Positions 37,626-47,950 of a DNA stretch of 64,000 nt are shown one piece after another. The notes beneath the pieces were generated by a model that was given only the letters and a program-made list of their open reading frames with translations, did no database searches and was not told the DNA's origin. A program made the translations under genes and the position numbers. Within the stretch, counting starts at the first letter, position 1. Each line of letters starts with the position of its first letter. This DNA is from Oleiagrimonas sp963817755 (lineage in GTDB: Bacteria; Pseudomonadota; Gammaproteobacteria; Xanthomonadales; Rhodanobacteraceae), in the NCBI GenBank assembly GCA_963817755.1, contig CAWFPB010000003.1:744001-808000 (forward strand). The letters run 5' to 3'.

Positions 37626-38728
37626 TGCAACGCCTCCAGAAGGCGCTCATTTTCGACAGGCGAACCGATGCTTACACGCAGAGTCTGCGGCAGGCCGTAG
37701 CCGCCCATCGGGCGTACGATCACGCCCTTGCCGAACAGTTTCGATTCCAGCACGGAAGCATCGTCTCCAAGGTCCATCAACAAGAAATTGGTCTGCGAGG
37801 GCAGCGTGGTCCATCCGAGCGCGCCCAGGGCTTCGGCCAGGCGCATTCGTGCTTGGGCGTTGCTTTCGATCGAGCGGCGAAGGTGCTCGCCATCACCCAG
37901 CGCCGCGGTTGCCGCAGCCTGGGCCACCGCATTGACATTGAACGATTCGCGCAGGCGCTCCAGCACCGCCACCACGGAAGCGTCCGCGACCAGGTAGCCC
38001 ACCCGCAGCCCGGCCAGCGCGTAGGCCTTGGAGAAGGTCCGCGTGACGATCAGGTTGGGAAAGTCCCCGCGCAGTGCCAGCGACGAGGCCAGCCCCGGTG
38101 CCTGCATGTATTCCCCGTAGGCTTCGTCGACCACGACCAGCACGTCGCGCGGAACCCGGTCGAGGAAGGAGCGAAGGGCCACGAGATCGAACCATGTACC
38201 GGTCGGGTTGTTGGGGTTGGCCAGGTACACCAGTCGCACGTCTTCGCGCAGGGCGTTTGCCATGGCGTCGAGGTCGTGGCCCATGGGCGCATGGACGTCC
38301 TCCCTCGGCAGGGCCGGAACCACAACCGAACGCGCGCCCGCAGCCGCGGTCGCAAGGGCGAACACGGCGAAGCCGAACTGCGCATGCATCACCGCGGCGT
38401 CCGGACCGGCGAAGCACTGGCCCAGCAGCATCAGCAACTCGTGCGAGCCGTTGCCGAAGACCAGCTCGTCCGCAGCCACGCCGTGATGCGCAGCCAGCGC
38501 CTCGCGCAGGGCGCCGTCGCGTGGATCGGGATAACGGTGGCTCTCGAGCAGCGCATGGCGCGCGGCCTCCAGTGCCCGCGGGCTGGGACCGAGTGGGTTC
38601 TCGTTCGAGCCCAGTTCGGCCAGCACCGCGCCGAAGCGCCGGCGCAGCGCCGGCAGGTCGTGCCCGGGATCGTAGGCGCGCAGGCGCTGGATGGCCGGCT
38701 GCGCCAGGCGCTGGGCATCGAAACTCAA
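37622..38728 (-). CDS. hisC: Histidinol-phosphate / aromatic aminotransferase
   Basis: The 368-residue class I/II aminotransferase has LGSNENPLGPSPRALEAAR at the N-terminus, YLANPNNPTGTWF (Asn/Pro), VVDEAYGEYM (Asp for the PLP nitrogen) and TRTFSKAYALAGLRVGY with the PLP lysine. HisC-type enzymes act on histidinol phosphate and often also on aromatic keto acids. Its place between pheA and aroA suggests the aromatic role (a hisC2). The best start is a TTG at 38728 that overlaps the pheA stop (TTGA); no ATG lies near the family start. The TTG implies coupled, moderate expression. Confidence 0.9.
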   Translation of the reverse strand: MSFDAQRLAQPAIQRLRAYDPGHDLPALRRRFGAVLAELGSNENPLGPSPRALEAARHALLESHRYPDPRDGALREALAAHHGVAADELVFGNGSHELLMLLGQCFAGPDAAVMHAQFGFAVFALATAAAGARSVVVPALPREDVHAPMGHDLDAMANALREDVRLVYLANPNNPTGTWFDLVALRSFLDRVPRDVLVVVDEAYGEYMQAPGLASSLALRGDFPNLIVTRTFSKAYALAGLRVGYLVADASVVAVLERLRESFNVNAVAQAAATAALGDGEHLRRSIESNAQARMRLAEALGALGWTTLPSQTNFLLMDLGDDASVLESKLFGKGVIVRPMGGYGLPQTLRVSIGSPVENERLLEALQ

Positions 38729-39828
38729 GGCACCGCCACCGGGTACGAACCAAGGATCTTGATCTCCGAGGCGAACGGCGACATGTCCTCCAGCGCCGCG
38801 CGCACCGCCGCGTCGTCCACGTGGCCGCCAATGTCGATAAAGAATGCGTACACCCATTTGCCGGCGTGCGCCGGGCGCGACTCGATCCGGTTCATGGTGA
38901 CCTTGTGCGCGGCCAGCGGACCCAGCACGTGGGCCAGCGCGCCGGGCTGGTCCTTGACGAACACCAGCACCGAAGTGCGGTCGTTGCCCGAAGGCGGGAA
39001 CAGTTCGCGCCCCAGCACCAGGAAACGGGTGGTGTTGTCCGGCCGGTCCTCGACCGGGCCGGCCAGCGTGGTCAGGCCATAGACCAGGCCGGTGCTCTCG
39101 CCGGCGATGGCCGCCGCATCGTCGGCGTTGCGCGCGCGTCGGGCGGCCTCGGCGTTGCTGGCCACCGGCACGCATTCGATCTCGGGAAGGTTCTGGCGCA
39201 GCCAGGCCTTGCACTGCGCCAGCGACTGCGGGTGCGAGAAGACCCGCTCGATGTCCTGCATGCGGCCGGTCCGCGAGAACAGGTACTGGTGCACGCGAAG
39301 CTCGACCTCGCCGCAGATCTTCAGGTCCGAGGTCAGGAACATGTCCAGCGTGACCTGGATGGTGCCCTGCCCCGAGTTCTCCACCGGCACCACGCCGAAA
39401 TCGGCGTGTCCGGCTTCCACCTCCTGGAACACCTCCTCGATGCTGCCCAGCGGCAGGCCGTGCGAGGAATGGCCGAAATGCTTGCGCGCGGCCTGTTCGC
39501 TGAAGGTGCCTTCCGGCCCCAGGTAGCCGATCTTCAGCGGCTCCTGCTGGGCCAGGCAGGCGGACATGATCTCGCGGAACAGGCGCACCATCTCCTGGTT
39601 CGACAGCGGACCGTCGTTGCGGTCGACCACGCGCCGCAGGACCTGCGCCTCGCGTTCGGGGCGGTAGTAGTCCACGGCGGCCTCGAGGTCGCCCTTGGCC
39701 TTGCCGACCTGCTGTGCCCATTGCGCGCGCTCGGCGATCAGCGCCTGGATGTCGCGGTCGATGGCGTCGATGCGCTCGCGAGCCTCGGCCAGGGTGAACT
39801 GGGTTGTGCCGGGTGCCGGTTTGCTCAT
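38725..39828 (-). CDS. pheA: Bifunctional chorismate mutase / prephenate dehydratase (P-protein)
   Basis: PheA converts chorismate to prephenate and then phenylpyruvate. The 367-residue protein has an AroQ chorismate mutase domain (residues about 10-95, REVDAIDRDIQALIAERA-type helix), the dehydratase domain (GYLGPEGTFSEQAARKHFG; VPVENSGQGTI; SNAEAARRA) and a C-terminal ACT domain with GALAHVLGPLAAH and NRIESRPA, the phenylalanine-binding ESRP motif. It should be feedback-inhibited by Phe. It lies between serC (gap about 10 bases) and hisC (overlap). Confidence 0.96.
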   Translation of the reverse strand: MSKPAPGTTQFTLAEARERIDAIDRDIQALIAERAQWAQQVGKAKGDLEAAVDYYRPEREAQVLRRVVDRNDGPLSNQEMVRLFREIMSACLAQQEPLKIGYLGPEGTFSEQAARKHFGHSSHGLPLGSIEEVFQEVEAGHADFGVVPVENSGQGTIQVTLDMFLTSDLKICGEVELRVHQYLFSRTGRMQDIERVFSHPQSLAQCKAWLRQNLPEIECVPVASNAEAARRARNADDAAAIAGESTGLVYGLTTLAGPVEDRPDNTTRFLVLGRELFPPSGNDRTSVLVFVKDQPGALAHVLGPLAAHKVTMNRIESRPAHAGKWVYAFFIDIGGHVDDAAVRAALEDMSPFASEIKILGSYPVAVP

Positions 39829-39838
39829 CTTTTTTGCC

Positions 39839-40927
39839 TCAACCGTGACGTCGGGCGAAATCGCCCATGAAATCGACCAGCGCCTGCACGCCTTCCATCG
39901 GCATGGCGTTGTAGATCGAGGCGCGCATGCCGCCCAGCTCACGATGGCCCTTCAACGCCATCAGGCCGGCCTGGGCCGATGCCTCCAGGAAGGCTGCGTC
40001 CAGCGCCTCGTCGTGCAGCCGGAAGGTCACGTTCATGCGCGAACGCGCCGCCGGGTCGACCTCGTTGCGGTAGAAACCGCCGGAGGCGTCGATGGCGGCA
40101 TACAGCGCCTCGGCCTTGGCCGCGTTGCGTTCCCCCATGGCTTCCAGCCCACCCTGCGCCAGCAGCCACTTGAAGGTCAGCCCGGCCAGGTACCAGCCCC
40201 AGGTATTGGGCGTGTTGAGCATCGAATCGCGCTCGGCGTGCCTGGCGTAGCGGAAGATGTCCGCCATTGGCCGGCCCGGGCGTTGCAGCAGGTCGTCGCG
40301 GAGGATCGCCAGCACCAGTCCGGACGGCCCGATGTTCTTCTGCGCGCCGGCATAGATCATGCCGAAACGCGACACGTCCAGCGATTGGGAAAGGATGTCC
40401 GAGGACATGTCGGCGACCAGCGGCACCTCGCCGGCCTGTGGGATGTCGTGGAACTGCACGCCGTGGATGGTCTCGTTCGGCGTGTAGTGCAAGTAGGCCG
40501 CGGCGGGGTCGGCCTCGATGCGCCCGGGCAGCCGGCGGAAACCGTCCTCCTCGCTGCTGCCGGCCAGTTGCACGCGCACGTAGGGCCCGGCCTCGCGAGC
40601 CGCCTTCTGGCTCCAGTGGCCGGTGATCACGTAATCGGCGACATCGTCCGGCGCGGCCAGGTTCATCGCCAACTGGGCGAAATGCTGCGTCGCACCACCC
40701 TGCAGGAACAGCACCGTGTAGCCGGCCGGAATCCGCATCAGCGTACGCAGATCCTGTTCGGCCTCGGCCGCCATGGCCATGAACTCGGCGCCGCGATGGG
40801 AGACCTCCATCACCGACACGCCGGTGCCGCGCCAGTCGGTCAGTTCGCGCTGCGCCTGCTCGAGTACCTCCGGTGCCAGCATCGCCGGACCTGCGCTGAA
40901 ATTCCATGGACGGGCGAATCGGGTCAT
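39839..40927 (-). CDS. serC: Phosphoserine aminotransferase
   Basis: SerC forms 3-phosphoserine (and 4-phosphohydroxythreonine for pyridoxal phosphate). The 362-residue protein starts near TRFARPWNFSAGPAMLAPEVL and has VSHRGAEF, LQGGATQHFAQ, VADMSSDILS and YAGAQKNIGPSGL with the PLP lysine. Alignment favours the ATG at 40927; another ATG lies four codons upstream. It heads the serC-pheA-hisC-aroA run, which supplies serine and aromatic amino acids. Confidence 0.96.
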   Translation of the reverse strand: MTRFARPWNFSAGPAMLAPEVLEQAQRELTDWRGTGVSVMEVSHRGAEFMAMAAEAEQDLRTLMRIPAGYTVLFLQGGATQHFAQLAMNLAAPDDVADYVITGHWSQKAAREAGPYVRVQLAGSSEEDGFRRLPGRIEADPAAAYLHYTPNETIHGVQFHDIPQAGEVPLVADMSSDILSQSLDVSRFGMIYAGAQKNIGPSGLVLAILRDDLLQRPGRPMADIFRYARHAERDSMLNTPNTWGWYLAGLTFKWLLAQGGLEAMGERNAAKAEALYAAIDASGGFYRNEVDPAARSRMNVTFRLHDEALDAAFLEASAQAGLMALKGHRELGGMRASIYNAMPMEGVQALVDFMGDFARRHG

Positions 40928-40948
40928 GAAGGGATGCACGTGCCGGAA

Positions 40949-40973
40949 AGAAAAACGCGGCCGCTGGGCCGCA
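40949..40973 (-). terminator. Rho-independent terminator upstream of serC
   Basis: On the minus strand GCGGCC, a short loop and GGCCGC are followed by GTTTTTC. It ends the transcript of the FHA-domain gene before serC. Confidence 0.75.
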
Positions 40974-41064
40974 TGGATCGATTATGGCCCGACGCCCGGC
41001 GACTGCAAGTGCGCCTTCATGCACTTTGTTCACATGCACCCGTGGCGCGGCAGACGGGCCGCCG

Positions 41065-41802
41065 TCAGACCAGGAACAGGATCGAGATCACCAGTGCCAG
41101 CAGCGCCGCGGTGAAGATCAGCCACCACACTTCGCGTCGGGGGCCGGCGCTGTTCTCGGGGGCGGGAAGCTCTTCGTCCGCCGGCGCGGCGGGCACGCCG
41201 TCCGAGGCCGGGCAGGCATCGAGCACGAAACGATGCGGACCGATCGCGATCTGGTCACCATCGCGCAGCCGAAGGTGATCCGCAACCACGCCATTGACGT
41301 GCAGAAAGACGGCCTCGGGAAGATCGCGACTGTGCAGATGGATGCCGTCGCTCTCGCGCACCAGCGAAACGCACGCTTCCGGCGCATGCCCCAGGCCCAG
41401 CGGCCACGGATCGAAATTGCACAGGTCCAGGCGCTCGCCGACACTGCGCGCGCGACCGGACAGCGGCCCGGCCACCACCCGCAGGCTGGCGGCGCCGACC
41501 GCCTCCGAGTCAGCATCCGAGCCGTCCCGGCACAGGCGCAAGCGATGATCGCCAATCCCCAGGTTGTCGCCCGCGCGCAGCAGGGCGCGCTCGCGGACCT
41601 GGCGTGCGTTCAGATACACGCGCCCGGCTCCGTCCGCGACCAGCAACGTCAGTCCGCGCGCATCGTGCAGCAGACGCACGTGGTGCGGGGCCACGCCGGC
41701 ACCATCCAGCACCAGGTCGTTGTCGGCGGCGCTGCCGATGCGCAGTTCCCGCCGGTTCCATTCGATGCCGGTGCGTTCGGCGTTGGCAAATTCGATGCGC
41801 AT
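41065..41802 (-). CDS. FHA-domain protein with C-terminal membrane anchor
   Basis: The 245-residue protein shows two tandem FHA-like regions (LRIGSAADNDLVLDGAGVAPHHVRLLHD and a second, diverged one around residues 110-205 with AVFLHVNGVVADHLRLRDGDQIAIG). A Pro/Ala/Glu linker and one C-terminal transmembrane helix (WWLIFTAALLALVISILFLV) follow. FHA domains bind phosphothreonine; the first has the Gly-Arg-Ser/His layout only partly (RIGS and HH), so binding is not certain. No kinase, phosphatase or secretion genes adjoin it. Confidence 0.7.
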   Translation of the reverse strand: MRIEFANAERTGIEWNRRELRIGSAADNDLVLDGAGVAPHHVRLLHDARGLTLLVADGAGRVYLNARQVRERALLRAGDNLGIGDHRLRLCRDGSDADSEAVGAASLRVVAGPLSGRARSVGERLDLCNFDPWPLGLGHAPEACVSLVRESDGIHLHSRDLPEAVFLHVNGVVADHLRLRDGDQIAIGPHRFVLDACPASDGVPAAPADEELPAPENSAGPRREVWWLIFTAALLALVISILFLV

Positions 41803-41968
41803 GGATGTGTATCCCTTGGGGCCTTTCCCTGACCGCTGCCGTCGCATGCCGGATCGACGACCCCGGCTCGATCGGCCCGGGTGGCTGCGCGTATCATCAT
41901 ACCCGCAGGTCCCCTGCCGGTCGCGACGTGTGTGGCGGTCGATGTTCACTTGCTGTTCCGGAGCCTTC

Positions 41969-42259
41969 ATGCCCTCGATCGACATCCGCCGCCGACATCA
42001 CCAGGACCGCCAGCAGGCTCGTGCCCACGTGGACAAGCTGGCCGCCCGCATGCAGGAGAAATTCGGCGTCCAGACCCACTGGGAAGCCGATACCCTGCGC
42101 CTGCGCCACATGGGGATCGACGGCGGCATCACCGTGGACGACGACGAGGTGCACGTGCAGGCGCGCCTGGGCATGCTGCTGGCCGCGTTGAAGCCGCGCA
42201 TCGAACAGGAAATCCACGAAAAGCTGGATGCCTATTTCGGCCCCGAAAACTCCGGCTGA
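41969..42259 (+). CDS. Polyhydroxyalkanoic acid system protein (PHA_gran_rgn family)
   Basis: The 96-residue protein starts MPSIDIRRRHHQDRQQARAH and has HMGIDGGITVDDDEVHVQARLGMLLAALKPRIEQEI, which I recognise as the family annotated polyhydroxyalkanoic acid system protein. Its molecular role is not settled, and no PHA synthase genes are nearby, so a different role is possible. It resembles ligand-free steroid-isomerase-sized small proteins only in size. Confidence 0.75.
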   Translation: MPSIDIRRRHHQDRQQARAHVDKLAARMQEKFGVQTHWEADTLRLRHMGIDGGITVDDDEVHVQARLGMLLAALKPRIEQEIHEKLDAYFGPENSG

Positions 42260-42354
42260 AAGCAGCTTGGTGCAGTCGTGCCTTTGATCGCGTGGCCGTG
42301 CGTGGCAAAATACCCCGCTTACGCGGCCGTCCCGGCCCGCCCATCGAAGAGTTT

Positions 42355-42573
42355 ATGGCCAAAGACGACGTCATCGAGATGGAAGGCAAGGTCCTGGAAA
42401 CCCTGCCCAACACCATGTTCCGCGTGGAGCTGGAGAACGGCCACGTGATCACCGCCCATATCTCCGGTCGCATGCGCAAGCACTACATCCGCATCCTCAC
42501 CGGCGACAAGGTCCGCGTCGAAATGACGCCGTACGACCTGACCAAGGGCCGGATCACTTACCGCATGAAGTAA
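42355..42573 (+). CDS. infA: Translation initiation factor IF-1
   Basis: The 72-residue OB-fold protein starts MAKDDVIEMEGKVLETLPN and ends TPYDLTKGRITYRMK, the full-length IF-1 sequence. It binds the ribosomal A site during initiation. It lies convergent with clpA as in many gammaproteobacteria, with a terminator for each gene in between. Confidence 0.98.
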   Translation: MAKDDVIEMEGKVLETLPNTMFRVELENGHVITAHISGRMRKHYIRILTGDKVRVEMTPYDLTKGRITYRMK

Positions 42574-42620
42574 AGCACGCGGGCTGCGGCCCGGCGTTTG
42601 CTGCCGTCCCATGACGCCAT

Positions 42621-42646
42621 CCGCCCGCATCACCGGGCGGAATTTT
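42621..42646 (+). terminator. Rho-independent terminator of infA
   Basis: CCGCCCG, a short loop and CGGGCGG are followed by AATTTT on the plus strand, 48 bases after the infA stop. Confidence 0.75.
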
Positions 42647-42690
42647 CGTGCCTGTCCTGCCGTACGTGCCGGCAGGGTCCCGATGCCAAC

Positions 42691-42720
42691 AAAAGGCCCG
42701 GAGCGGCTTCCGCCCCGGGC
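42691..42720 (-). terminator. Rho-independent terminator of clpA
   Basis: On the minus strand the stem GCCCGGGGCGG with its complement around GAAG is followed by CCTTTTG, 29 bases past the clpA stop. Confidence 0.75.
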
Positions 42721-42748
42721 CCGGCCGTGTCCGCCTGGACATCGGGGA

Positions 42749-45025
<2,277 letters not shown>

Positions 45026-45097
45026 GCGGATCGTCTCCTGCCATTCTTGCTTCACGCCCGTCTTGTACGGGACCTTGCCACCATTAGATGGGGGTTG

Positions 45098-45442
45098 TCA
45101 CAACTTTTCCATAGTGCACATCAGCGGATGTTGATGGGTCCTTGAGTACTCGTTGACCTGGGTGACCTTGGTTTCGGCCACCTCCCGCGAGAACACGCCG
45201 CACACGCCCTTGCCACGGGTATGCACATGCAGCATGACCTGGACGGCACGCTCCTGCTCCATGGAAAAGAACGATCTGAGGACATCGACGACGAAGTCCA
45301 TCGGCGTGTAGTCGTCATTCAGCAGCACGACCTGGAACATGGGCGGCTTGCCCAATTTGGGCTTGGCCTGCTCCACGGCGATGCCGTGTTCATGCTCATG
45401 CTCGTGTTCGTGCGGATGGTCGTTGTCGGGGTCGTGGGCCAT
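45098..45442 (-). CDS. clpS: ClpS adaptor for N-degron substrates
   Basis: ClpS hands proteins with bulky N-terminal residues to ClpAP. The 114-residue protein has a flexible N-terminus with an alternating His/Glu run (HPHEHEHEHEHG, residues 9-20). The core FQVVLLNDDYTPMDFVVDVL and HVHTRGKGVCGVFSREVAETK follow, with the N-degron pocket residues. The His-rich tail is longer than in E. coli and might bind metal. It precedes clpA by 72 bases. Confidence 0.96.
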   Translation of the reverse strand: MAHDPDNDHPHEHEHEHEHGIAVEQAKPKLGKPPMFQVVLLNDDYTPMDFVVDVLRSFFSMEQERAVQVMLHVHTRGKGVCGVFSREVAETKVTQVNEYSRTHQHPLMCTMEKL

Positions 45443-45472
45443 GGAATGAATGCGTGTCGGTCTTCGGGATCG

Positions 45473-45510
45473 ATTATACGGCGGGCCGGATCATGGATCG
45501 ATCCGGCCCG
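45473..45510 (-). promoter_or_regulatory. clpS promoter -10 with overlapping inverted repeat
   Basis: A perfect TATAAT on the minus strand (45473-45478) lies about 30 bases before the clpS ATG. The 10-bp perfect inverted repeat cgggccggat / atccggcccg (45482-45491 and 45501-45510) covers the spacer and -35 region. No good -35 hexamer is visible, so an activator or repressor may bind the repeat. The site is shared by the divergent nudJ. Confidence 0.45.
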
Positions 45511-45570
45511 TGTTGCAAAAGTGGTGGCACAATGGGTTTTTTCCACGCTTGACGACAAAAAATCATAAGC

Positions 45571-46068
45571 ATGAACGATGCCAATACCACTGCATCGGCC
45601 GTATGGTGCCCCCACGTCACCGTGGCCAGCGTGGTCTGCGACAAGGAGGGCCGGTTCCTGATGGTCGAGGAGTCGGTCTCGGGCCGGATCCGCTACAACC
45701 AGCCTGCAGGCCACCTGGAGCCGGACGAGTCCCTGGCCGCGGCCGCGGTCCGCGAGACACTGGAGGAGACCGGGTGGGATATCGAACTGCGGCACCTGGT
45801 CGGCGTCCACCAGTGGTTCAGCCCCGAACACCAGGATCACATCGTGCGCTTCAGCTTCGCCGGTGACGCACTGCGTCACCATCCGGAACATCCCCTGGAC
45901 GAAGGCATCATCGGTCCCCACTGGCTGCGCCGCGACGAAATCGAGGCGCTGGGCGGACAGCTGCGCAGCCCGCTGGTGCTGGAGAGCATCGACGCCTGGC
46001 TGGCCGGTCGTCGCCTGCCGCTGGACACGGTGACCTGCCTGCTGGACCGCACCGCGGAACCGGCATGA
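45571..46068 (+). CDS. nudJ: NUDIX hydrolase NudJ (phosphatase/pyrophosphohydrolase)
   Basis: The 165-residue protein has the Nudix box GHLEPDESLAAAAVRETLEETGWDIE with its metal-binding Glu residues. The order nudJ-mnmA-hflD matches E. coli, which supports NudJ rather than another Nudix enzyme. NudJ hydrolyses nucleoside di/triphosphates and hydroxymethylpyrimidine pyrophosphate. Its stop overlaps the mnmA start (ATGA). Confidence 0.9.
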   Translation: MNDANTTASAVWCPHVTVASVVCDKEGRFLMVEESVSGRIRYNQPAGHLEPDESLAAAAVRETLEETGWDIELRHLVGVHQWFSPEHQDHIVRFSFAGDALRHHPEHPLDEGIIGPHWLRRDEIEALGGQLRSPLVLESIDAWLAGRRLPLDTVTCLLDRTAEPA

Positions 46069-47183
46069 AGGTCATGCTCGGCCTGTCCGGCGGCGTCGAT
46101 TCCTCGGTCGCCGCCCTGCGCCTGCTCGAGGCCGGCCACGAGGTCCAGGCCCTGTTCATGCAGAACTGGGAGGAAGACACGCGGCAGGGACCTTGCCGCG
46201 CCGACCTCGACCGCAAGGACGCCGTGGCCGTTTGTGCCGCGCTCGGCATTCCGTTCCACAACCGCAACTTCGCCGCTGAATACTGGGACGGCGTGTTCGA
46301 GCATTTCCTGGCCGAATACCGCGCCGGCCGTACGCCCAATCCCGACGTGCTGTGCAACCGCGAAATCAAGTTCCGCACCTTCCTTGAACACGCTCGCGCA
46401 CTGGGCGCGGAGAAGATCGCCACCGGCCACTACGCCCGCATCGATTGCCGCGATGGCCAGTGGAGGCTGCTGCGCGCGGTGGATGCGAACAAGGACCAGA
46501 CTTATTTCCTGCATGCGCTGGGACAGGAGCAGCTGGGCGCGACCCTGTTCCCGATCGGCGACCTGCCCAAGCACGAGGTCCGGCGCCTGGCCGAGGCCGC
46601 CGGCCTGCCCACGCATGCGAAGAAGGATTCGACCGGCATCTGCTTCATCGGCGAGCGCAATTTCCGCCAGTTCCTGGGAAAGTACATCCCCGCGCAACCG
46701 GGCGAGATGCGCACGCCCGACGGCGAGCCGGTCGGCGAACATGACGGGGTGATGTACTACACCCTGGGCCAGCGCAGCGGCCTGAACATCGGCGGACGAC
46801 GCGGGGCCTCCGGCCAGCCGTGGTACGTGGTCGGCAAGAACGTCGCCGAGAATGTCCTGTACGTCGCCCAGGGCGGCGAGAACGCGTGGCTGATGTCGCA
46901 CCGGGTGCATGCTTCGGGCCTGACCTGGGTGGCAGGCAAGGCCCCGGGGCAGGAATTTTCCTGCACGGCCAAGGTCCGCTACCGCCAGCACGACCAGGCC
47001 TGCCGCGTCCGCATCGAGGCGGACACGGCCCGCATCGAGTTCGAACAGCCCCAACGCGCCGTGACGCCGGGCCAGTCGGTCGTGTTCTACGACGGCGAGG
47101 CCTGTCTCGGCGGTGGCATCATCGAGGCCACCGACGCCGCTTTCGGCGGCCTGGCCGATCAACCCGCAGCAACCCATGCCTGA
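46065..47183 (+). CDS. mnmA: tRNA-specific 2-thiouridylase MnmA
   Basis: MnmA thiolates U34 of tRNA-Lys, -Glu and -Gln using ATP and sulfur relayed from IscS. The 372-residue protein has the PP-loop GLSGGVDSSVAAL at residues 5-17, the catalytic Cys in DVLCNREIKF and the second Cys in DSTGICFIGER. Length fits the family (about 370). It sits between nudJ (ATGA overlap) and hflD. Confidence 0.97.
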   Translation: MKVMLGLSGGVDSSVAALRLLEAGHEVQALFMQNWEEDTRQGPCRADLDRKDAVAVCAALGIPFHNRNFAAEYWDGVFEHFLAEYRAGRTPNPDVLCNREIKFRTFLEHARALGAEKIATGHYARIDCRDGQWRLLRAVDANKDQTYFLHALGQEQLGATLFPIGDLPKHEVRRLAEAAGLPTHAKKDSTGICFIGERNFRQFLGKYIPAQPGEMRTPDGEPVGEHDGVMYYTLGQRSGLNIGGRRGASGQPWYVVGKNVAENVLYVAQGGENAWLMSHRVHASGLTWVAGKAPGQEFSCTAKVRYRQHDQACRVRIEADTARIEFEQPQRAVTPGQSVVFYDGEACLGGGIIEATDAAFGGLADQPAATHA

Positions 47184-47196
47184 CAGGAAACCAACC

Positions 47197-47262
47197 ATGA
47201 ACGCCAACCGGCAGCCCCTCACCGAGCACGCCGCATCCAGGTGCCACGGAGGCCGATCTTGA
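47197..47262 (+). CDS. Possible 21-residue leader peptide upstream of hflD
   Basis: An ATG at 47197 with AGGAAACC upstream opens a 21-codon frame (MNANRQPLTEHAASRCHGGRS) whose TGA overlaps the TTG start of hflD (TTGA). The Shine-Dalgarno of hflD (GGAGG) lies inside it. Translation of the leader could therefore couple to hflD. There is no homology I recognise; it may be a chance frame. Confidence 0.3.
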   Translation: MNANRQPLTEHAASRCHGGRS

Positions 47263-47882
47263 ACGAGGACCGCATCCTGGCGCTGGCCGGCGTCTTCCAG
47301 GGCTGCGTGCTGGCCCACCAGATGGCCACGCGCGGACAGTGCGACGAAACGGCCTTCGAGCACTCCATGGCCAGCATCTTCCGCATCGATGCCGACGACG
47401 TGCCGTCCGTGTTCGGCGGCATCGCCGGCGTGCGCCTGGGCCTGCGCACGTTGACCGAACAGTTCGAAAACAGCTCCGAGGAACTGGCCATCGCACGCAT
47501 GGCCGTGACCGTGCTGCGCGTGGAACGCACCTTCTCCGGCCGCAAGCGCCTCACCGGGGTGCTGCGCGAGGGGATCGAGCAGGCGCAGCGCCAGGCCGAC
47601 CATTTCAGCTTCACCCACGCCACCGTGACCGCGCGCCTGGCGGAACTGTACGTGTCCACGATCTCCACCCTGCGCCCGAGGGTGATGGTCAGCGGCTCGC
47701 CCCTGCTGCTGCAACAGAAGAACGTGGTCGAGCGCATTCGCGCCGCGCTGCTGGCCGCATTGCGCGCTGCGGTGCTGTGGCGCCAGACCGGCGGCCGCCA
47801 GTGGCAGCTGCTGATCCACCGCAAGCAGTGTGCGATGCTTGCGCGCGGCCTGCTCACCGGTGCCACGCTGGACAGCGGTTGA
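47259..47882 (+). CDS. hflD: High-frequency lysogenization protein HflD (YcfC)
   Basis: The 207-residue, largely helical protein matches HflD: EDRILALAGVFQGCVLAHQMA at the N-terminus, GGIAGVRLGLRTL, and ISTLRPRVMVSGSPLLLQQ. In E. coli it is a peripheral inner-membrane protein that affects lambda CII stability; its cellular role is unclear. The start is a TTG at 47259 with GGAGG six bases upstream. The order with mnmA is conserved from E. coli, but purB does not follow; a pgi fusion gene does. Confidence 0.9.
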   Translation: MNEDRILALAGVFQGCVLAHQMATRGQCDETAFEHSMASIFRIDADDVPSVFGGIAGVRLGLRTLTEQFENSSEELAIARMAVTVLRVERTFSGRKRLTGVLREGIEQAQRQADHFSFTHATVTARLAELYVSTISTLRPRVMVSGSPLLLQQKNVVERIRAALLAALRAAVLWRQTGGRQWQLLIHRKQCAMLARGLLTGATLDSG

Positions 47883-47950
47883 CCGGCGCGCCCGGCCCTG
47901 CCACGTTTTCACTTTTTCCCTGATTCAAGCAACGCCCCCGAAGGAGACCC

